The position numbers and the translations under genes were made by a program. Below, in pieces: positions 20,347-30,320 of a DNA stretch of 64,000 bases. The notes below the pieces were generated by a model. It was not told where the DNA came from. It made no database searches and saw nothing but the letters and a program-made list of their open reading frames with translations. Position 1 is the stretch's first letter; every line of letters begins with the position of its first letter. This stretch comes from Roseibium litorale (GTDB lineage Bacteria > Pseudomonadota > Alphaproteobacteria > Rhizobiales > Stappiaceae), in assembly GCF_014842915.1 (NCBI RefSeq), contig NZ_JACYXI010000001.1, positions 310,001 through 374,000 on the forward strand, in the 5' to 3' direction.

Positions 20347-20865
20347 TTATGCGGCCTCGTCCTTCTTGGCATACGCGCCGAAGACGCGGGCGAGCTGCCC
20401 GGCCGGAGCGTTGACAACCTGGGCGATACGGGTCGCCGGGGTCTGGATCATGCCAACCAGCTTTGCACGCAGCTCGTCGAGCGACGGCATGGAAGCCAGA
20501 GACTTGACCCCTTCCGGGTTCAGGTTGGTGGAGCCCAGAGCACCGCCGATGACAACGAGCTTGTCGTTGGTCTTGGCGAAATCCACGACTGCCTTCGGGG
20601 CTGCGACCGGATCATCGGAATAAGCGATGATGGTCGGACCCGTGAACAGATCGGAGATGTGTTCCAGTTCCGTGCCTTGAAGGGCAAGTTTCACAAGGCG
20701 GTTCTTTGCGACTTTGACAGTGCCGCCGGCAGCGCGCACGGACGAACGAAGTGCCGTCATCTGCGCAACCGAAAGACCTGCATAGTGCGCGACGACGACA
20801 ACGCTGGTGTTACCCAGTTCGCCGTTGAGAGCCGTCACGAACTCGTGCTTTTCCGCTCTTTCCAC
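20347..20865 (-). CDS. rplJ: 50S ribosomal protein L10
   Basis: Stalk base that anchors L7/L12 dimers. In many bacteria the L10-L12 complex binds its own leader mRNA. The product is 172 residues, with [17 protein letters not shown] at the start and a [14 protein letters not shown] segment. It is preceded by a long 310-base leader (20866-21175). Confidence 0.97.
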   Translation of the reverse strand: MERAEKHEFVTALNGELGNTSVVVVAHYAGLSVAQMTALRSSVRAAGGTVKVAKNRLVKLALQGTELEHISDLFTGPTIIAYSDDPVAAPKAVVDFAKTNDKLVVIGGALGSTNLNPEGVKSLASMPSLDELRAKLVGMIQTPATRIAQVVNAPAGQLARVFGAYAKKDEAA

Positions 20866-21175
20866 TTGCCTTCTCCAGTTGGTGGCGTTACCGCCACCGG
20901 TTTACCTTTGCCACATGCGCGGTTCCCGAACCCGGGAACGCCACATGCGACGCTCAGGGGTCCTGTCCCCTCGCCCGCGTCTGAGAACGCATGGCAAGGT
21001 CTGGTTCGAACCTCTGCCCCATCGGGGAAAACTGGTTCTCACCTATCTATGCAGGCCCATTCGGCTTAAACCGGTTTCCCGGCACCTGCAGTCTCGGACA
21101 GGGATGACCCGGCAGCGAACCGCCGGATCGATCCGGATGGTTGCCCAGCCGGAAACTTGTCAATCCGCGAACGGA
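20866..21175 (-). promoter_or_regulatory. rplJ leader: candidate L10 autoregulatory region and promoter
   Basis: 310 bases between rplA and rplJ with no gene, much longer than other gaps in this cluster. It starts with a consensus -35 TTGACA (21163-21158, minus) just after the rplA stop, though the -10 is poor. The rest is GC-rich with several possible stems. Bacterial rplJ leaders commonly bind L10(L12)4, so this is the likely site of feedback control. I could not fold it. Confidence 0.5.
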
Positions 21176-21871
21176 TTATTCGGCGATCGTTGCCAGATCG
21201 ACCTTCACGCCCGGACCCATCGTGGAGGACAGAGCGATGCGCTTCAGGTAAGAACCCTTTGCGCCAGTCGGCTTTGCCTTCTGGATGGCGTCGACGAGAG
21301 CCTTGATGTTCTCAACCAGGGCATCCTGGGAGAACGACAGCTTGCCAACACCGGCGTGAACGATACCGGCCTTTTCGACGCGGAACTGCACAGCGCCGCC
21401 CTTTGCATCGCGAACTGCAGACGCGACGTCCGGGGTCACGGTGCCAACCTTCGGGTTTGGCATCAGGCCGCGCGGGCCGAGAACCTTACCGAGACGGCCA
21501 ACGAGCGGCATCATGTCCGGGGTTGCAATGCAGCGATCGAAATCGATCTTGCCGCCCTGGACTTCTTCCACCAGCTCTTCAGCACCAACAACGTCTGCAC
21601 CGGCTGCACGAGCCTGGTCGGCCTTGTCACCACGTGCGAACACGGCAACGCGAACGCTCTTGCCAGTACCGTTCGGCAGAACGCAGACACCGCGGACCAT
21701 CTGGTCGGCGTGACGCGGGTCAACACCGAGGTTAATTGCGATTTCGACGGTTTCGTCAAACTTGGCCGTGCCGCGTTCCTTGATCAGGCCGAGAGCCTCA
21801 CCCAGGGAATAGGTCTTGTTGCGGTCGATGCCTTCGCGAGCTGCGCTGATGCGCTTTCCTACCTTAGCCAT
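21176..21871 (-). CDS. rplA: 50S ribosomal protein L1
   Basis: L1-stalk protein that moves E-site tRNA; in E. coli it also represses translation of its own operon. The product is 231 residues, starting [15 protein letters not shown], with the conserved [20 protein letters not shown] loop. It starts 5 bases after rplK. Confidence 0.98.
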   Translation of the reverse strand: MAKVGKRISAAREGIDRNKTYSLGEALGLIKERGTAKFDETVEIAINLGVDPRHADQMVRGVCVLPNGTGKSVRVAVFARGDKADQARAAGADVVGAEELVEEVQGGKIDFDRCIATPDMMPLVGRLGKVLGPRGLMPNPKVGTVTPDVASAVRDAKGGAVQFRVEKAGIVHAGVGKLSFSQDALVENIKALVDAIQKAKPTGAKGSYLKRIALSSTMGPGVKVDLATIAE

Positions 21872-21876
21872 GAACC

Positions 21877-22305
21877 TTACTCCGTGACCTCGAGGCCCAT
21901 GGAACGGGCGGAACCTTCAACCATCAGCATTGCTGCTTCGATGTCGTTGGCGTTCAGATCTTTCATCTTGGCTTCGGCGATTTCCTTCACCTGAGCCTTC
22001 GTGACAGAACCAACGGTGCCACGGCCCGGAGTCTTGGAACCGGACTTGAGGCCAGCAGCCTTCTTCAGGAAGAAGGAGACCGGAGCGGTCTTGATCGCGA
22101 ACGTGAACGACTTGTCAGAGAAGTACGTGATCACGACCGGGCAAGGCGCACCCTTTTCGATATCCTGGGTCTGCGCGTTGAACGCCTTGCAGAACTCCAT
22201 GATGTTCAGGCCGCGCTGACCCAGCGCAGGACCGATCGGGGGCGACGGAGTTGCGGAACCGGCAGGCACCTGCAACTTAATGTAACCATCAATTTTCTTC
22301 GCCAT
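21877..22305 (-). CDS. rplK: 50S ribosomal protein L11
   Basis: GTPase-centre protein needed for RelA activation and the target region of thiostrepton. The ATG at 22305 ([20 protein letters not shown], 142 residues) has GGAGAG just upstream. An in-frame ATG 4 codons earlier is less likely. The Pro-rich N-terminal [19 protein letters not shown] is diagnostic. Confidence 0.97.
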   Translation of the reverse strand: MAKKIDGYIKLQVPAGSATPSPPIGPALGQRGLNIMEFCKAFNAQTQDIEKGAPCPVVITYFSDKSFTFAIKTAPVSFFLKKAAGLKSGSKTPGRGTVGSVTKAQVKEIAEAKMKDLNANDIEAAMLMVEGSARSMGLEVTE

Positions 22306-22477
22306 TATTCTCTCCAAATGCGAATGCCGGACATGGCCGTCCAGCTTCTTCAGGAGTTGGTGGTAGGGCCCTTGAGCGATGCCCGGCGATGAGCATCAGA
22401 ACCTGCCACCCACTTCCGATCCGGCACACAAAGCGCGCAGATCAACGACTGCGCCGCCCTGAGGCGGCACAAAAGGG

Positions 22478-23008
22478 TCAGACCTTATCGACCTGACCAA
22501 ACTCGAGCTCGACCGGAGTTGCGCGACCGAAGATGGACACAGCAACCTTCAGACGGGCGCGCTCATCATCCACTTCCTCGACAATGCCGGAGAAGGAGGC
22601 AAACGGACCGTCCGACACCCGGACGTTTTCACCGACCTCGAAGCTGACAGACGGCTTCGGACGCTCAACACCTTCCTGAACCTGATTCAGGATGCGCATG
22701 GCTTCAGCTTCGGAAATCGGCAGAGGCTTACCCTTGCCGCCAAGAAACCCGCTCACCTTCGGCGTGTCCTTGACCAGGTGGAAAGCCTCATTGGTCATGT
22801 CCATCTTGACGAGAACATAACCCGGGAAGAACTTGCGCTCGGCGTCAACCTTGCGGCCGCGGCGCACTTCAACAACCTTTTCAGTCGGAACGAGAATCTC
22901 ATCAAAGAGATCCTCAAGCCCCTGCTGTTCGACCTTCTCGCGAATGGCCTCGGCGACCTTCCTCTCGAAATTGGAATAGGCGTGTACGATGTACCAGCGC
23001 TTGGCCAT
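22478..23008 (-). CDS. nusG: Transcription termination/antitermination factor NusG
   Basis: Binds RNA polymerase and links it to Rho or S10. The product is 176 residues. The NGN domain begins [19 protein letters not shown] and contains [14 protein letters not shown]. The C-terminal KOW domain begins [20 protein letters not shown]. It lies 54 bases after secE and 172 before rplK. Confidence 0.98.
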   Translation of the reverse strand: MAKRWYIVHAYSNFERKVAEAIREKVEQQGLEDLFDEILVPTEKVVEVRRGRKVDAERKFFPGYVLVKMDMTNEAFHLVKDTPKVSGFLGGKGKPLPISEAEAMRILNQVQEGVERPKPSVSFEVGENVRVSDGPFASFSGIVEEVDDERARLKVAVSIFGRATPVELEFGQVDKV

Positions 23009-23062
23009 AACAGTCTTATCCGCTTCTTATTCTTCTAGAGTTCCTGCGCCGGGCGGCGAAAA

Positions 23063-23260
23063 TCAGCCACCCACACCGAGAAGATAACCAACACCCAAAG
23101 CCATCAGCTCATCGGCAGCCAGGAAGAAAATCGACGCAATGAGAACCATCACGAACACCATCAAGGTGGTGATTGCGGTCTCGCGGCGCGTAGGCCAGGT
23201 CACCTTCCGGGTTTCGGAGCGCACCTGCTGGACAAATGTAAAAGGGTTGGACTTGGCCAT
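23063..23260 (-). CDS. secE: Preprotein translocase subunit SecE
   Basis: Essential clamp of the SecYEG channel. The product is 65 residues, the short single-membrane-helix form. The family motif VQQVRSETRKVTWPTRRE (about 10-27) precedes one membrane segment (TTLMVFVMVLIASIFFLAAD). It lies between tRNA-Trp and nusG. Confidence 0.96.
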   Translation of the reverse strand: MAKSNPFTFVQQVRSETRKVTWPTRRETAITTLMVFVMVLIASIFFLAADELMALGVGYLLGVGG

Positions 23261-23364
23261 TCCGATTCCGGTCTGTTAAACACGAGTGGGCGCGCAGAAA
23301 TTTCCGCGCGCCTCACCCGAGAAGTCTCTTTAAGCTCTCGGGAGCCAATGATCAAGAGCAAAAA

Positions 23365-23440
<76 letters not shown>

Positions 23441-23476
23441 TCAGAGTGCCGGATCCAGATCTTGACCCGGCTTGCT

Positions 23477-23527
23477 CTTGTGATCCCCGAACCGAAACCC
23501 TGGGATCGGAGGGAACCGGATCACAAG
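23477..23527. repeat. 10-base inverted repeat between tuf copy 2 and tRNA-Trp
   Basis: Perfect arms cttgtgatcc (23477-23486) and ggatcacaag (23518-23527) enclose a 31-base loop. There is no T-run, so it is not a simple terminator. Its place, 27 bases past the tuf stop and 37 before the tRNA 5' end, suggests an RNA-processing or mRNA-stabilising stem in a tuf-tRNA-secE transcript (inference). Confidence 0.6.
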
Positions 23528-23553
23528 GACCCGATTCCCGTCACCTTATATGA

Positions 23554-24744
<1,191 letters not shown>

Positions 24745-24914
24745 CGCGTCGCTCTCTGTCCAATACGCGTTTCAACCGATAAAGGCTCGAGGCGGGACGC
24801 TTTCCGGCGCTACGGTCTGACCGCAAGTCGACGAATTGCTTCCCGTAAATACATTCGAGATTTGCCGTTGCTGAAGTCGCCTTCCGCGCCGGACACTCCG
24901 ATCAGCACCCATGA

Positions 24915-24988
24915 TGGAGCGGGTGAAGGGAATCGAACCCTCGTCATCAGCTTGGAAGGCTGTTGCTCTACCATTGAGCTACACCCGC
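24915..24988 (-). tRNA. trnG: tRNA-Gly (TCC)
   Basis: 74 bases including CCA. The acceptor arms are GCGGGTG and CACCCGC, the D-arm is AGCTCAATGGTAGAGC, the anticodon TCC lies in loop TTCCAAG, and the T-arm contains GGGTTCGATTCC. It is the second gene of the tRNA-tuf transcript. Confidence 0.97.
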
Positions 24989-25010
24989 GCACCGACATAA
25001 GCCGGGACTA

Positions 25011-25095
25011 TGGTGGAGGAGGTTGGATTCGAACCAACGTAGGCTTAGCCAACGGATTTACAGTCCGTCCCCTTTAGCCACTCGGGCACTCCTCC
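25011..25095 (-). tRNA. trnY: tRNA-Tyr (GTA)
   Basis: 85 bases including CCA, with the long variable arm of class II tRNAs. The acceptor arms are GGAGGAG and CTCCTCC, the anticodon GTA lies in loop CTGTAAA, and the T-arm contains TGGTTCGAATCC. It is the first gene of the minus-strand tRNA-tuf-secE-nusG group, 22 bases before tRNA-Gly. Confidence 0.97.
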
Positions 25096-25500
25096 ATCAA
25101 GTCCTGCTTCGCGCCGAAGCGGTCAGGATGGCTTACCGAAGAGCCCGTCCGAACCGGACGAGCAATCCCGTGGCGCGTGTTATGCAGATGGGGGCCTTTG
25201 GTGTCAACGCCCATTTTCTGATGAAAAAGGAAATTCTTCATCTTCGCTCCGCGGGGTCCGGCACCACCTGTGAAAAAGCCGCCGGGAAACCGCAGAACTC
25301 TAGGGATTTCCATGACATGGAAGGTTCAGGGCTCAAGTGTTTTCCGGCCTGTGGATGAAATCACCCCTGTTGATTTTCTTAAGAAGAATACCGGCCGCAA
25401 GTGAATCGGTGCGGCAAAGGCACCTGCTTTTTCCAGTTTCCGCTGTCCCTTCCTCCACCCGGCACTTGCCGGAAACCGGGCTTTGGCGCAAAAGAGGCCC
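25096..25500. other. Intergenic region between divergent tRNA-Tyr and rlmB
   Basis: 405 bases without a convincing gene. It holds a strong minus-strand promoter (own entry) and a small stem cgtcc/ggacg at about 25146-25160 in the tRNA leader. I saw no clear plus-strand promoter for rlmB. Confidence 0.6.
25179..25207 (-). promoter_or_regulatory. Sigma-70-type promoter for tRNA-Tyr-Gly-tuf
   Basis: On the minus strand a perfect -35 TTGACA (25207-25202), a 17-base spacer and -10 CATAAC (25184-25179) are followed by a GC-rich discriminator (ACGCGCC). That pattern is typical of stringently controlled stable-RNA promoters. The start would lie about 75-80 bases before the tRNA-Tyr 5' end. Confidence 0.75.
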
Positions 25501-26292
25501 ATGACAGACAATTCTTCGTCCTTCAGGCGCCCGGCCAAGCCGCGCCACAAGCCCGCACCACGCCGCCCTGGCCTGCCGCCAGAAGGCCCCGTGCTTCTAT
25601 ATGGTCTTCACACTGTGGAAGCCGCCTTTGCCAACAAGGCCCGCAAGCGCAACAAGCTCTATGCGACCGAAAATGCGCAGAACCGGCTTTCTGAGCGCGG
25701 CGTGCGCATAGATGTGCCCGTTGAAACGATGATGCCGCGCGCGCTCGACCGGATGGTCACCAAGGACGCTGTTCATCAGGGCCTGATTCTGGAAGCAGAT
25801 CCCCTGCCCGCCTATGGCCCGCGCGAGCTTAAAGGGGCCCGGCTTGTGCTGGCTCTCGATCAGGTCACAGATCCGCATAACGTCGGCGCCATTCTGCGCT
25901 CCGCCGTTGCTCTTGCGGCTGACGCCGTGGTGACCACTGAACGGCACGCACCGGAAGAAGGTCCGGTGCTGGCAAAATCCGCCTCCGGCGCCCTCGACAT
26001 GATTAAACATGTGCGCGTGAAGAACATGGCCCGTTTCATCACCGAGATGAAGGAAGAAGGCTTCGGCTGCATCGCCCTCGACAGCGATGGCCCGGCCTCT
26101 CTTGAAGAGACGGAATTCGGCGACAAGACCGTGCTGGTTCTGGGCAGCGAAGGCAAGGGCGTGCGCCAGGGCGTACGCGAAGCCTGCGGCACCCTCGCCC
26201 GCCTCGATATGCCCGGCGAGATCCGCTCCCTCAATGTCTCCAACGCCGCTGTGCTGTCTCTTTATGTTGCACGGATGAAGATGGGGCTTTGA
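25501..26292 (+). CDS. rlmB: TrmH-family 23S rRNA 2'-O-methyltransferase, RlmB-like
   Basis: Probably methylates the 2'-O of G2251 (E. coli numbering) in 23S rRNA. The product is about 263 residues from MTDNSSSF; an in-frame ATG 6 codons upstream (25483) is possible. A basic, Pro-rich tail precedes the substrate-binding domain (LLYGLHTVEAAFANK). The SPOUT knot motifs follow: ALDQVTDPHNVGAILRSA, VLVLGSEGKGVR and IRSLNVSNAAVLSLYVAR. RlmB versus another TrmH-type target cannot be settled from sequence alone. Confidence 0.88.
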   Translation: MTDNSSSFRRPAKPRHKPAPRRPGLPPEGPVLLYGLHTVEAAFANKARKRNKLYATENAQNRLSERGVRIDVPVETMMPRALDRMVTKDAVHQGLILEADPLPAYGPRELKGARLVLALDQVTDPHNVGAILRSAVALAADAVVTTERHAPEEGPVLAKSASGALDMIKHVRVKNMARFITEMKEEGFGCIALDSDGPASLEETEFGDKTVLVLGSEGKGVRQGVREACGTLARLDMPGEIRSLNVSNAAVLSLYVARMKMGL

Positions 26293-26346
26293 ACCACCCT
26301 GTCACCGGCCGGTTCAAAACCAGAACGCTATCCGCTTAAACTCCGT

Positions 26347-26372
26347 GCCGTCCCGGCCTTGCGCCGGGGCCT
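26347..26372. repeat. Short REP-like sequence, relative of the element at 35541
   Basis: Contains gccgtcccggccttg (26347-26361), which recurs exactly at 35544-35558, followed by a G/C-rich inverted arm (gcgccggggcc). It lies between the ends of convergent rlmB and the VOC gene. It looks like a fragment of a dispersed extragenic palindrome. Confidence 0.5.
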
Positions 26373-26394
26373 CAATTGATTGGCAACTCCGCTC

Positions 26395-26757
26395 CTAGAT
26401 CGCTTCCTCCTGCGGGATCCTTCCGAAAGTCAGGAGGTTGCCATGCGGGTCGTGGATGTAAAATTCCTTCATGTCCCAGGGCCGGACTTCAAAGCCGCTC
26501 AATCCCGGCACCTCCGCAGTCCGGAATTCCTCATAAAGCCCATCAATGCCGCCGCCGCGGATGTAGCAGCTCGCATTCTCGCAAAGCCGCCGGTCGTCCA
26601 CAGGCCAGAAATGCAGCTCCATGGAACCGCGCCGGACAATCAGCCGGGTCTCGTCCTTGTAGATCAAGCCGAAACGCAAGACGTCCCGATAGAAGGACAG
26701 CGTTTCATCGAGATCCAGAGACGGCAGAACCGGGATACAAAGAACCTCATCACTCAT
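26395..26757 (-). CDS. VOC-superfamily protein (glyoxalase/bleomycin-resistance type)
   Basis: 120 residues starting MSDEVLCIPVLPSLDLDETLSFYRD, with a C-terminal WDMKEFYIHDPHGNLLTFG that carries the family's metal/substrate Glu-Phe-x-x-xDPxGN pattern. It resembles BRP-type binding proteins more than a glyoxalase enzyme. Its start overlaps the binding-protein gene stop by 4 bases (ATGA), so the two are co-translated. The ligand is unknown. Confidence 0.85.
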   Translation of the reverse strand: MSDEVLCIPVLPSLDLDETLSFYRDVLRFGLIYKDETRLIVRRGSMELHFWPVDDRRLCENASCYIRGGGIDGLYEEFRTAEVPGLSGFEVRPWDMKEFYIHDPHGNLLTFGRIPQEEAI

Positions 26758-27929
26758 TGCGCATCTCCCTCAGGGGCCCGATCCGCAGGGTTCGGCAGGC
26801 TCACACTATATCCGGACTGATAGGCAATAGGCAGGAAGCGGCGGTGATACTCTGCAAAGGTCGCGTCCGGGTCCAGTTCCGGAAACAAATTGGGATGGAG
26901 CCACTTGGCAAGTTGCTGAACCGCGATGAACTCATAAGGGCTGTTGTAGAACTGGTGCCAGATGCCGTGAAAGGCGCGGGTCTTCTGGGCCGCAATCCCC
27001 GCATAGGCCGGACGGCCGGTGAACCATTCCAGCTTCTTTTCCGCTTTCGCCATATCCGCGCCGGGCCCCAGCGGGATCCAGTGCCCGCCCGGCACATAGG
27101 CCTCCCAGTCCGCGCTGGTGACAACCACATGCTCCGGGTTTGAGACGATCACCTGCTCCGGGTTGATCTGGCCAAAGGTGCCGGGCAGAAACTCCGTGCC
27201 AATGTTATCGCCACCAGCCAGATCCACATACTTGCCGAAATTCCCGTTGCCGAAAGTCAGGCAGCAATCTTCGGTATAGCCACCGATCCGCTCGATAAAG
27301 ACCTTTGGCCGCTTTGGTTTTTCCCGCTCCAGCACGTCCGTCACGCGGGCCATCGCCTTTTGCCGGAAGGAGATGATCTCCTCCGCCCGCTGTTCCCGGC
27401 CCATGACCTTGCCCAGCAGACGGATCGAGGGCTCGGTGTTTTTCAAAGGCTCATGACGGAAGTCGATGTAGAGCACCGGGATACCGAGGGCAGACAGTTT
27501 GGCGATATAATCCGCATCCTCATTCGCCCGCATGGCCTCCAGATTGAGAAGAACCACATCCGGCTTCTGGATAACCGCGCCTTCAATATCGATCAGGCTG
27601 TTTTCCTGCCCCTTGAAGGACGGAAGATCCTCAAGAGCGGGAAAGGCTTTCAGATACTGCCGGTAGGTCGCAGGATCCGCCTGTTTCAGATCGTCCCGCC
27701 AGGCAGTCATATGTCCGAGCGGATCCTCCGGAGCGAGCGAGGCAACCAGATAGAGCTGCCGCCCTTCTCCAAGCAGCATCCGCTCTACGGGAACCTGCAC
27801 CTCGACCTCCCGGCCCGCGACATCGACGACAGAGACCATCTTTTTCTCGTCAGCGCAGGCGGTGCCGCCAAACAAAACAAGTGTAACAACAAGCGCCAGC
27901 CCGGCAGGAGAAAATCTGGCAAAGAACAT
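26754..27929 (-). CDS. Periplasmic binding protein of the Fe-siderophore/haem/B12 type (orphan)
   Basis: Solute-binding protein of iron-chelate or cobalamin ABC importers. The ATG at 27929 (391 residues) has GGAGG upstream. A signal peptide (MFFARF...GGTACA) is cleaved near residue 26, before DEKKMVSVVDVAGREVEV, the usual N-terminus of this fold. Later come VVLLNLEAMRANED, IPVLYIDFRHEP and an unusual DCCLTFGNG double Cys. No permease or ATPase gene is adjacent. The IsdG-like gene lies 151 bases upstream on the same strand, so a haem or iron ligand is the best guess. Confidence 0.85.
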   Translation of the reverse strand: MFFARFSPAGLALVVTLVLFGGTACADEKKMVSVVDVAGREVEVQVPVERMLLGEGRQLYLVASLAPEDPLGHMTAWRDDLKQADPATYRQYLKAFPALEDLPSFKGQENSLIDIEGAVIQKPDVVLLNLEAMRANEDADYIAKLSALGIPVLYIDFRHEPLKNTEPSIRLLGKVMGREQRAEEIISFRQKAMARVTDVLEREKPKRPKVFIERIGGYTEDCCLTFGNGNFGKYVDLAGGDNIGTEFLPGTFGQINPEQVIVSNPEHVVVTSADWEAYVPGGHWIPLGPGADMAKAEKKLEWFTGRPAYAGIAAQKTRAFHGIWHQFYNSPYEFIAVQQLAKWLHPNLFPELDPDATFAEYHRRFLPIAYQSGYSVSLPNPADRAPEGDAQ

Positions 27930-27950
27930 TATCAGCCTCCGTTGCAACAG

Positions 27951-27966
27951 CCCCTTTTTAAGGGGG
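27951..27966 (-). other. Small stem-loop ahead of the binding-protein gene
   Basis: cccctttt / aaggggg pairing inside the 151-base gap between the monooxygenase and the binding-protein gene, about 20 bases before the ribosome-binding site. It may affect mRNA stability or differential expression. There is no adjacent T-run on the minus strand. Confidence 0.35.
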
Positions 27967-28080
27967 CCCGCTTCCCTGCGTGGCTGATGGAACGATGGCT
28001 GGCAGGATGAGAAATATACCGGGGACGAAAGCCCGCCTGGCCACTTTGGGCAACGGCGGGTCGCCGACTCGCGCGCCGTG

Positions 28081-28395
28081 TTACAGAACAGCCTCGAAGC
28101 CTTCAAACTTCGGAGGACCGGCATAATAGCCGCGCGTGCCGCCAGCATTCTTGTGGGCATCGCGGAACTGCTCCGACTTGGTCCAGGCTATGAAATCCTC
28201 CCGGCTGGCCCAGACCGTATGCGACGCATAGAGCACAACGCCGGCCTCTTCATCAGCCGGGCCTTTCAGAAGATGGAAACTTTGAAAGCCCTTCAGCTCG
28301 GACAGGCGGCTGTCGCGCCCGCGCCAGACCGCTTCAAAATCCGCCTCTTGCCCCGCCTTCACCTGGAACCGGTTCATCGCGATAAACATCGTCAT
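28081..28395 (-). CDS. IsdG/HmuD-type haem-degrading monooxygenase (ABM fold)
   Basis: 104 residues (102 if the ATG at 28389 is used). It carries the Asn-Trp-His triad that defines IsdG-family haem oxygenases: N8 (FIAMNRFQV), W71 (FIAWTKSEQF) and H81 (RDAHKNAGG). This predicts cytosolic haem opening to release iron. It is first on the strand before the orphan iron-type binding protein. An AT-rich stretch at 28440-28470 is its likely promoter region, but I found no convincing Irr or RirA box. Confidence 0.85.
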   Translation of the reverse strand: MTMFIAMNRFQVKAGQEADFEAVWRGRDSRLSELKGFQSFHLLKGPADEEAGVVLYASHTVWASREDFIAWTKSEQFRDAHKNAGGTRGYYAGPPKFEGFEAVL

Positions 28396-28617
28396 ACTCC
28401 AGCAAATACAAACCTGGGCAAAACGCCCGGATCAAAACATGATTTATATATTCATATTTATACCCACCCTGTCTTGCAAGCTTCCCTTTTGCCCACCGCA
28501 GCCGCTCCCCGGGGAGCGGCTGGTTCCGGAAATTCTCCTGCCCCTTCTCCGCCGGAGTGGAAAACTGCCAAAGGGGGATGCACAGGAAAAAACTTTCTGC
28601 TAAAGACCCCCTCATGT

Positions 28618-28693
28618 GCCGGTATAGCTCAGCTGGTAGAGCATCTGATTTGTAATCAGGGGGTCGCGGGTTCGAATCCTGCTGCCGGCACCA
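28618..28693 (+). tRNA. trnT: tRNA-Thr (TGT)
   Basis: 76 bases with encoded CCA. The acceptor arms are GCCGGTA and TGCCGGC, the D-arm is AGCTCAGCTGGTAGAGC, the anticodon TGT lies in loop TTTGTAA, and the T-arm contains GGGTTCGAATCC. It stands alone on the plus strand. In E. coli, threonine tRNAs belong to the tRNA-tufB operon, but here tRNA-Thr is about 3.5 kb away and inverted. Confidence 0.97.
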
Positions 28694-28837
28694 CTTTTCC
28701 CTTCCTGACATTCCTGTCGAGGCTTACGTGTCACGCCGGTCTGAAATAGGCTCTTGGCGAACAAGGTCTTTCTGCTGTTTATTGGCGCGCAGAAACACCG
28801 GAGGTAAAGAGCCTCCGCAGCCGACCGGGAACGTTGC

Positions 28838-29638
28838 ATGAATCAGATCGCTCAGGCCACGCGAAGCGGAAACAGTTTCCGCCACCTTGCCTTCGTGGCC
28901 AGCGACACGGCAGAGGCGCAGGAGGCAAAAGAGCGCCTGTCCGCCATTTATGGCGGCACCGCGCCAGAAGATTCCGATGCGATCGTCGCCCTCGGCGGCG
29001 ACGGGTTGATGCTGCAAACCCTGCATGCGTTTCTGGGCACCAGGATACCGATTTACGGTATGAACCGCGGTTCGGTCGGCTTTCTCATGAATGAATACCG
29101 AGAAGAGGGTTTGCTCGAACGCATCTCAAATGCGGATATCACCGCAATCCACCCGTTGAGCATGACGGTCACCGACAAGGACGGACTGCAGTATACGGCC
29201 CGGGCAATCAACGAGGTCTCGCTTCTCCGGCAAACGTCACAAGCGGCAAGACTTCGCATTTCTGTTGATGGGCGCGTCCGCCTCGAAGAGCTGATCTGCG
29301 ACGGCTGCCTCGTTGCAACCCCGGCTGGCAGCACCGCCTACAATCTTTCGGCTCATGGGCCGATCCTGCCGATCTACGCGCCGCTTCTGGCACTCACCCC
29401 AATCAGCGCCTTCAGGCCCCGCCGGTGGCGAGGCGGGCTGCTGCCCAACAGGGCCAGGGTCGACATCGAGGTTCTGGATCCAGGAAAGCGTCCGGTCAGC
29501 GCATCAGCGGACCACAAGGAGTTCCGGGACGTAATCCAGGTGACCGTTCATGAGGACGCTGATATGGACGGTTTGATCATGTTTGATTCCGACCATGGAT
29601 GGGACGAGCGTATTCTGACAGAGATGTTCCGGTATTGA
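28838..29638 (+). CDS. nadK: NAD kinase
   Basis: Makes NADP from NAD and ATP or polyphosphate. The product is 266 residues, a usual length for the short alphaproteobacterial form. The GGDG motif is at 53-56, NEVSLLR at 125-131 and the signature TPAGSTAYN at 161-169. It starts [14 protein letters not shown], 144 bases after tRNA-Thr. Confidence 0.95.
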   Translation: MNQIAQATRSGNSFRHLAFVASDTAEAQEAKERLSAIYGGTAPEDSDAIVALGGDGLMLQTLHAFLGTRIPIYGMNRGSVGFLMNEYREEGLLERISNADITAIHPLSMTVTDKDGLQYTARAINEVSLLRQTSQAARLRISVDGRVRLEELICDGCLVATPAGSTAYNLSAHGPILPIYAPLLALTPISAFRPRRWRGGLLPNRARVDIEVLDPGKRPVSASADHKEFRDVIQVTVHEDADMDGLIMFDSDHGWDERILTEMFRY

Positions 29639-29744
29639 ACCGGTACATTTCCGTTTCATTAACTGTTAAAATCAACAGCCCATAATGGTCAGCGGCATCA
29701 GGAGACGGCTCCGGGTGCTGACCAATAGCCGGAAAGACAGCAGG

Positions 29745-30263
29745 ATGTGTGCCGACTTGACCGACGATGAGAACTATGAAGTCGTCAAGCCTCCGACGGA
29801 CCTGCGCAAGAAGGTGCGCATCTTGAGCCCGCGGGAAGCCAAGAAATTCGATCCAGTGAAGGCAGCGGAAACCGCATTGGCCCGTCTCGCGCAGAACTTT
29901 GACGGCTGGATGACCAGCAGCGCGAAAGACCTTCACGACGCCTACGGGCTTCTTGAAGCACAAGGCATCAACGCCGGAACGGTCGATGGTCTCTATCAGG
30001 CAGCCCATAACTTGAAGGGCCAGGCGGCCACGCTTGGCTATCCGCTTGTCGGCGAAGTCGCAGGCAGCCTGTGTTATCTGATCGAGGAAGTCCCCTCTCC
30101 TTCGGACCTTCCCAAGGCACTCTTGGCGCAATATGTGGACGCGATCCGGGCGATGGTCAGTGAAAATGCCCGGGACCAGGACAATGCGGTTGGAACAGCG
30201 CTTCTGACAAAGCTGAACGAAGTCACGAATGACTACCTGAGCCGGGTCCGCCAGATCGGCTGA
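29745..30263 (+). CDS. Hpt-domain (histidine phosphotransfer) protein
   Basis: Single-domain phosphorelay carrier. Starting at ATG 29745 (MCADLTDDENYEVVKPP, 172 residues) gives a ggaaag sequence 8 bases upstream; an ATG at 29685 with no such site would add 20 residues. The phosphorylatable His is H88 in YQAAHNLKGQAATLGYP, a standard Hpt helix. The partner histidine kinase is not here. TTAA half-sites just upstream (29659-29669) hint at CtrA control but are wrongly spaced. Confidence 0.85.
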   Translation: MCADLTDDENYEVVKPPTDLRKKVRILSPREAKKFDPVKAAETALARLAQNFDGWMTSSAKDLHDAYGLLEAQGINAGTVDGLYQAAHNLKGQAATLGYPLVGEVAGSLCYLIEEVPSPSDLPKALLAQYVDAIRAMVSENARDQDNAVGTALLTKLNEVTNDYLSRVRQIG

Positions 30264-30320
30264 CGGCAACCCGGTCCTGGCACGCGCTGAACAGGTTTTC
30301 CCGGCGAGGCTCTACAGCCA

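Noticed and set aside
27930..28080. Cobalamin riboswitch upstream of the binding-protein gene
   Set aside because: I could not find the conserved B12-box or its partner stems; only a short stem-loop is present.
28440..28470. Irr or RirA operator upstream of the haem monooxygenase gene
   Set aside because: The region is A/T-rich but does not form a convincing inverted repeat of either known type.
29659..29669. CtrA box before the Hpt gene
   Set aside because: Two TTAA words are present but spaced by 3 bases instead of 7.
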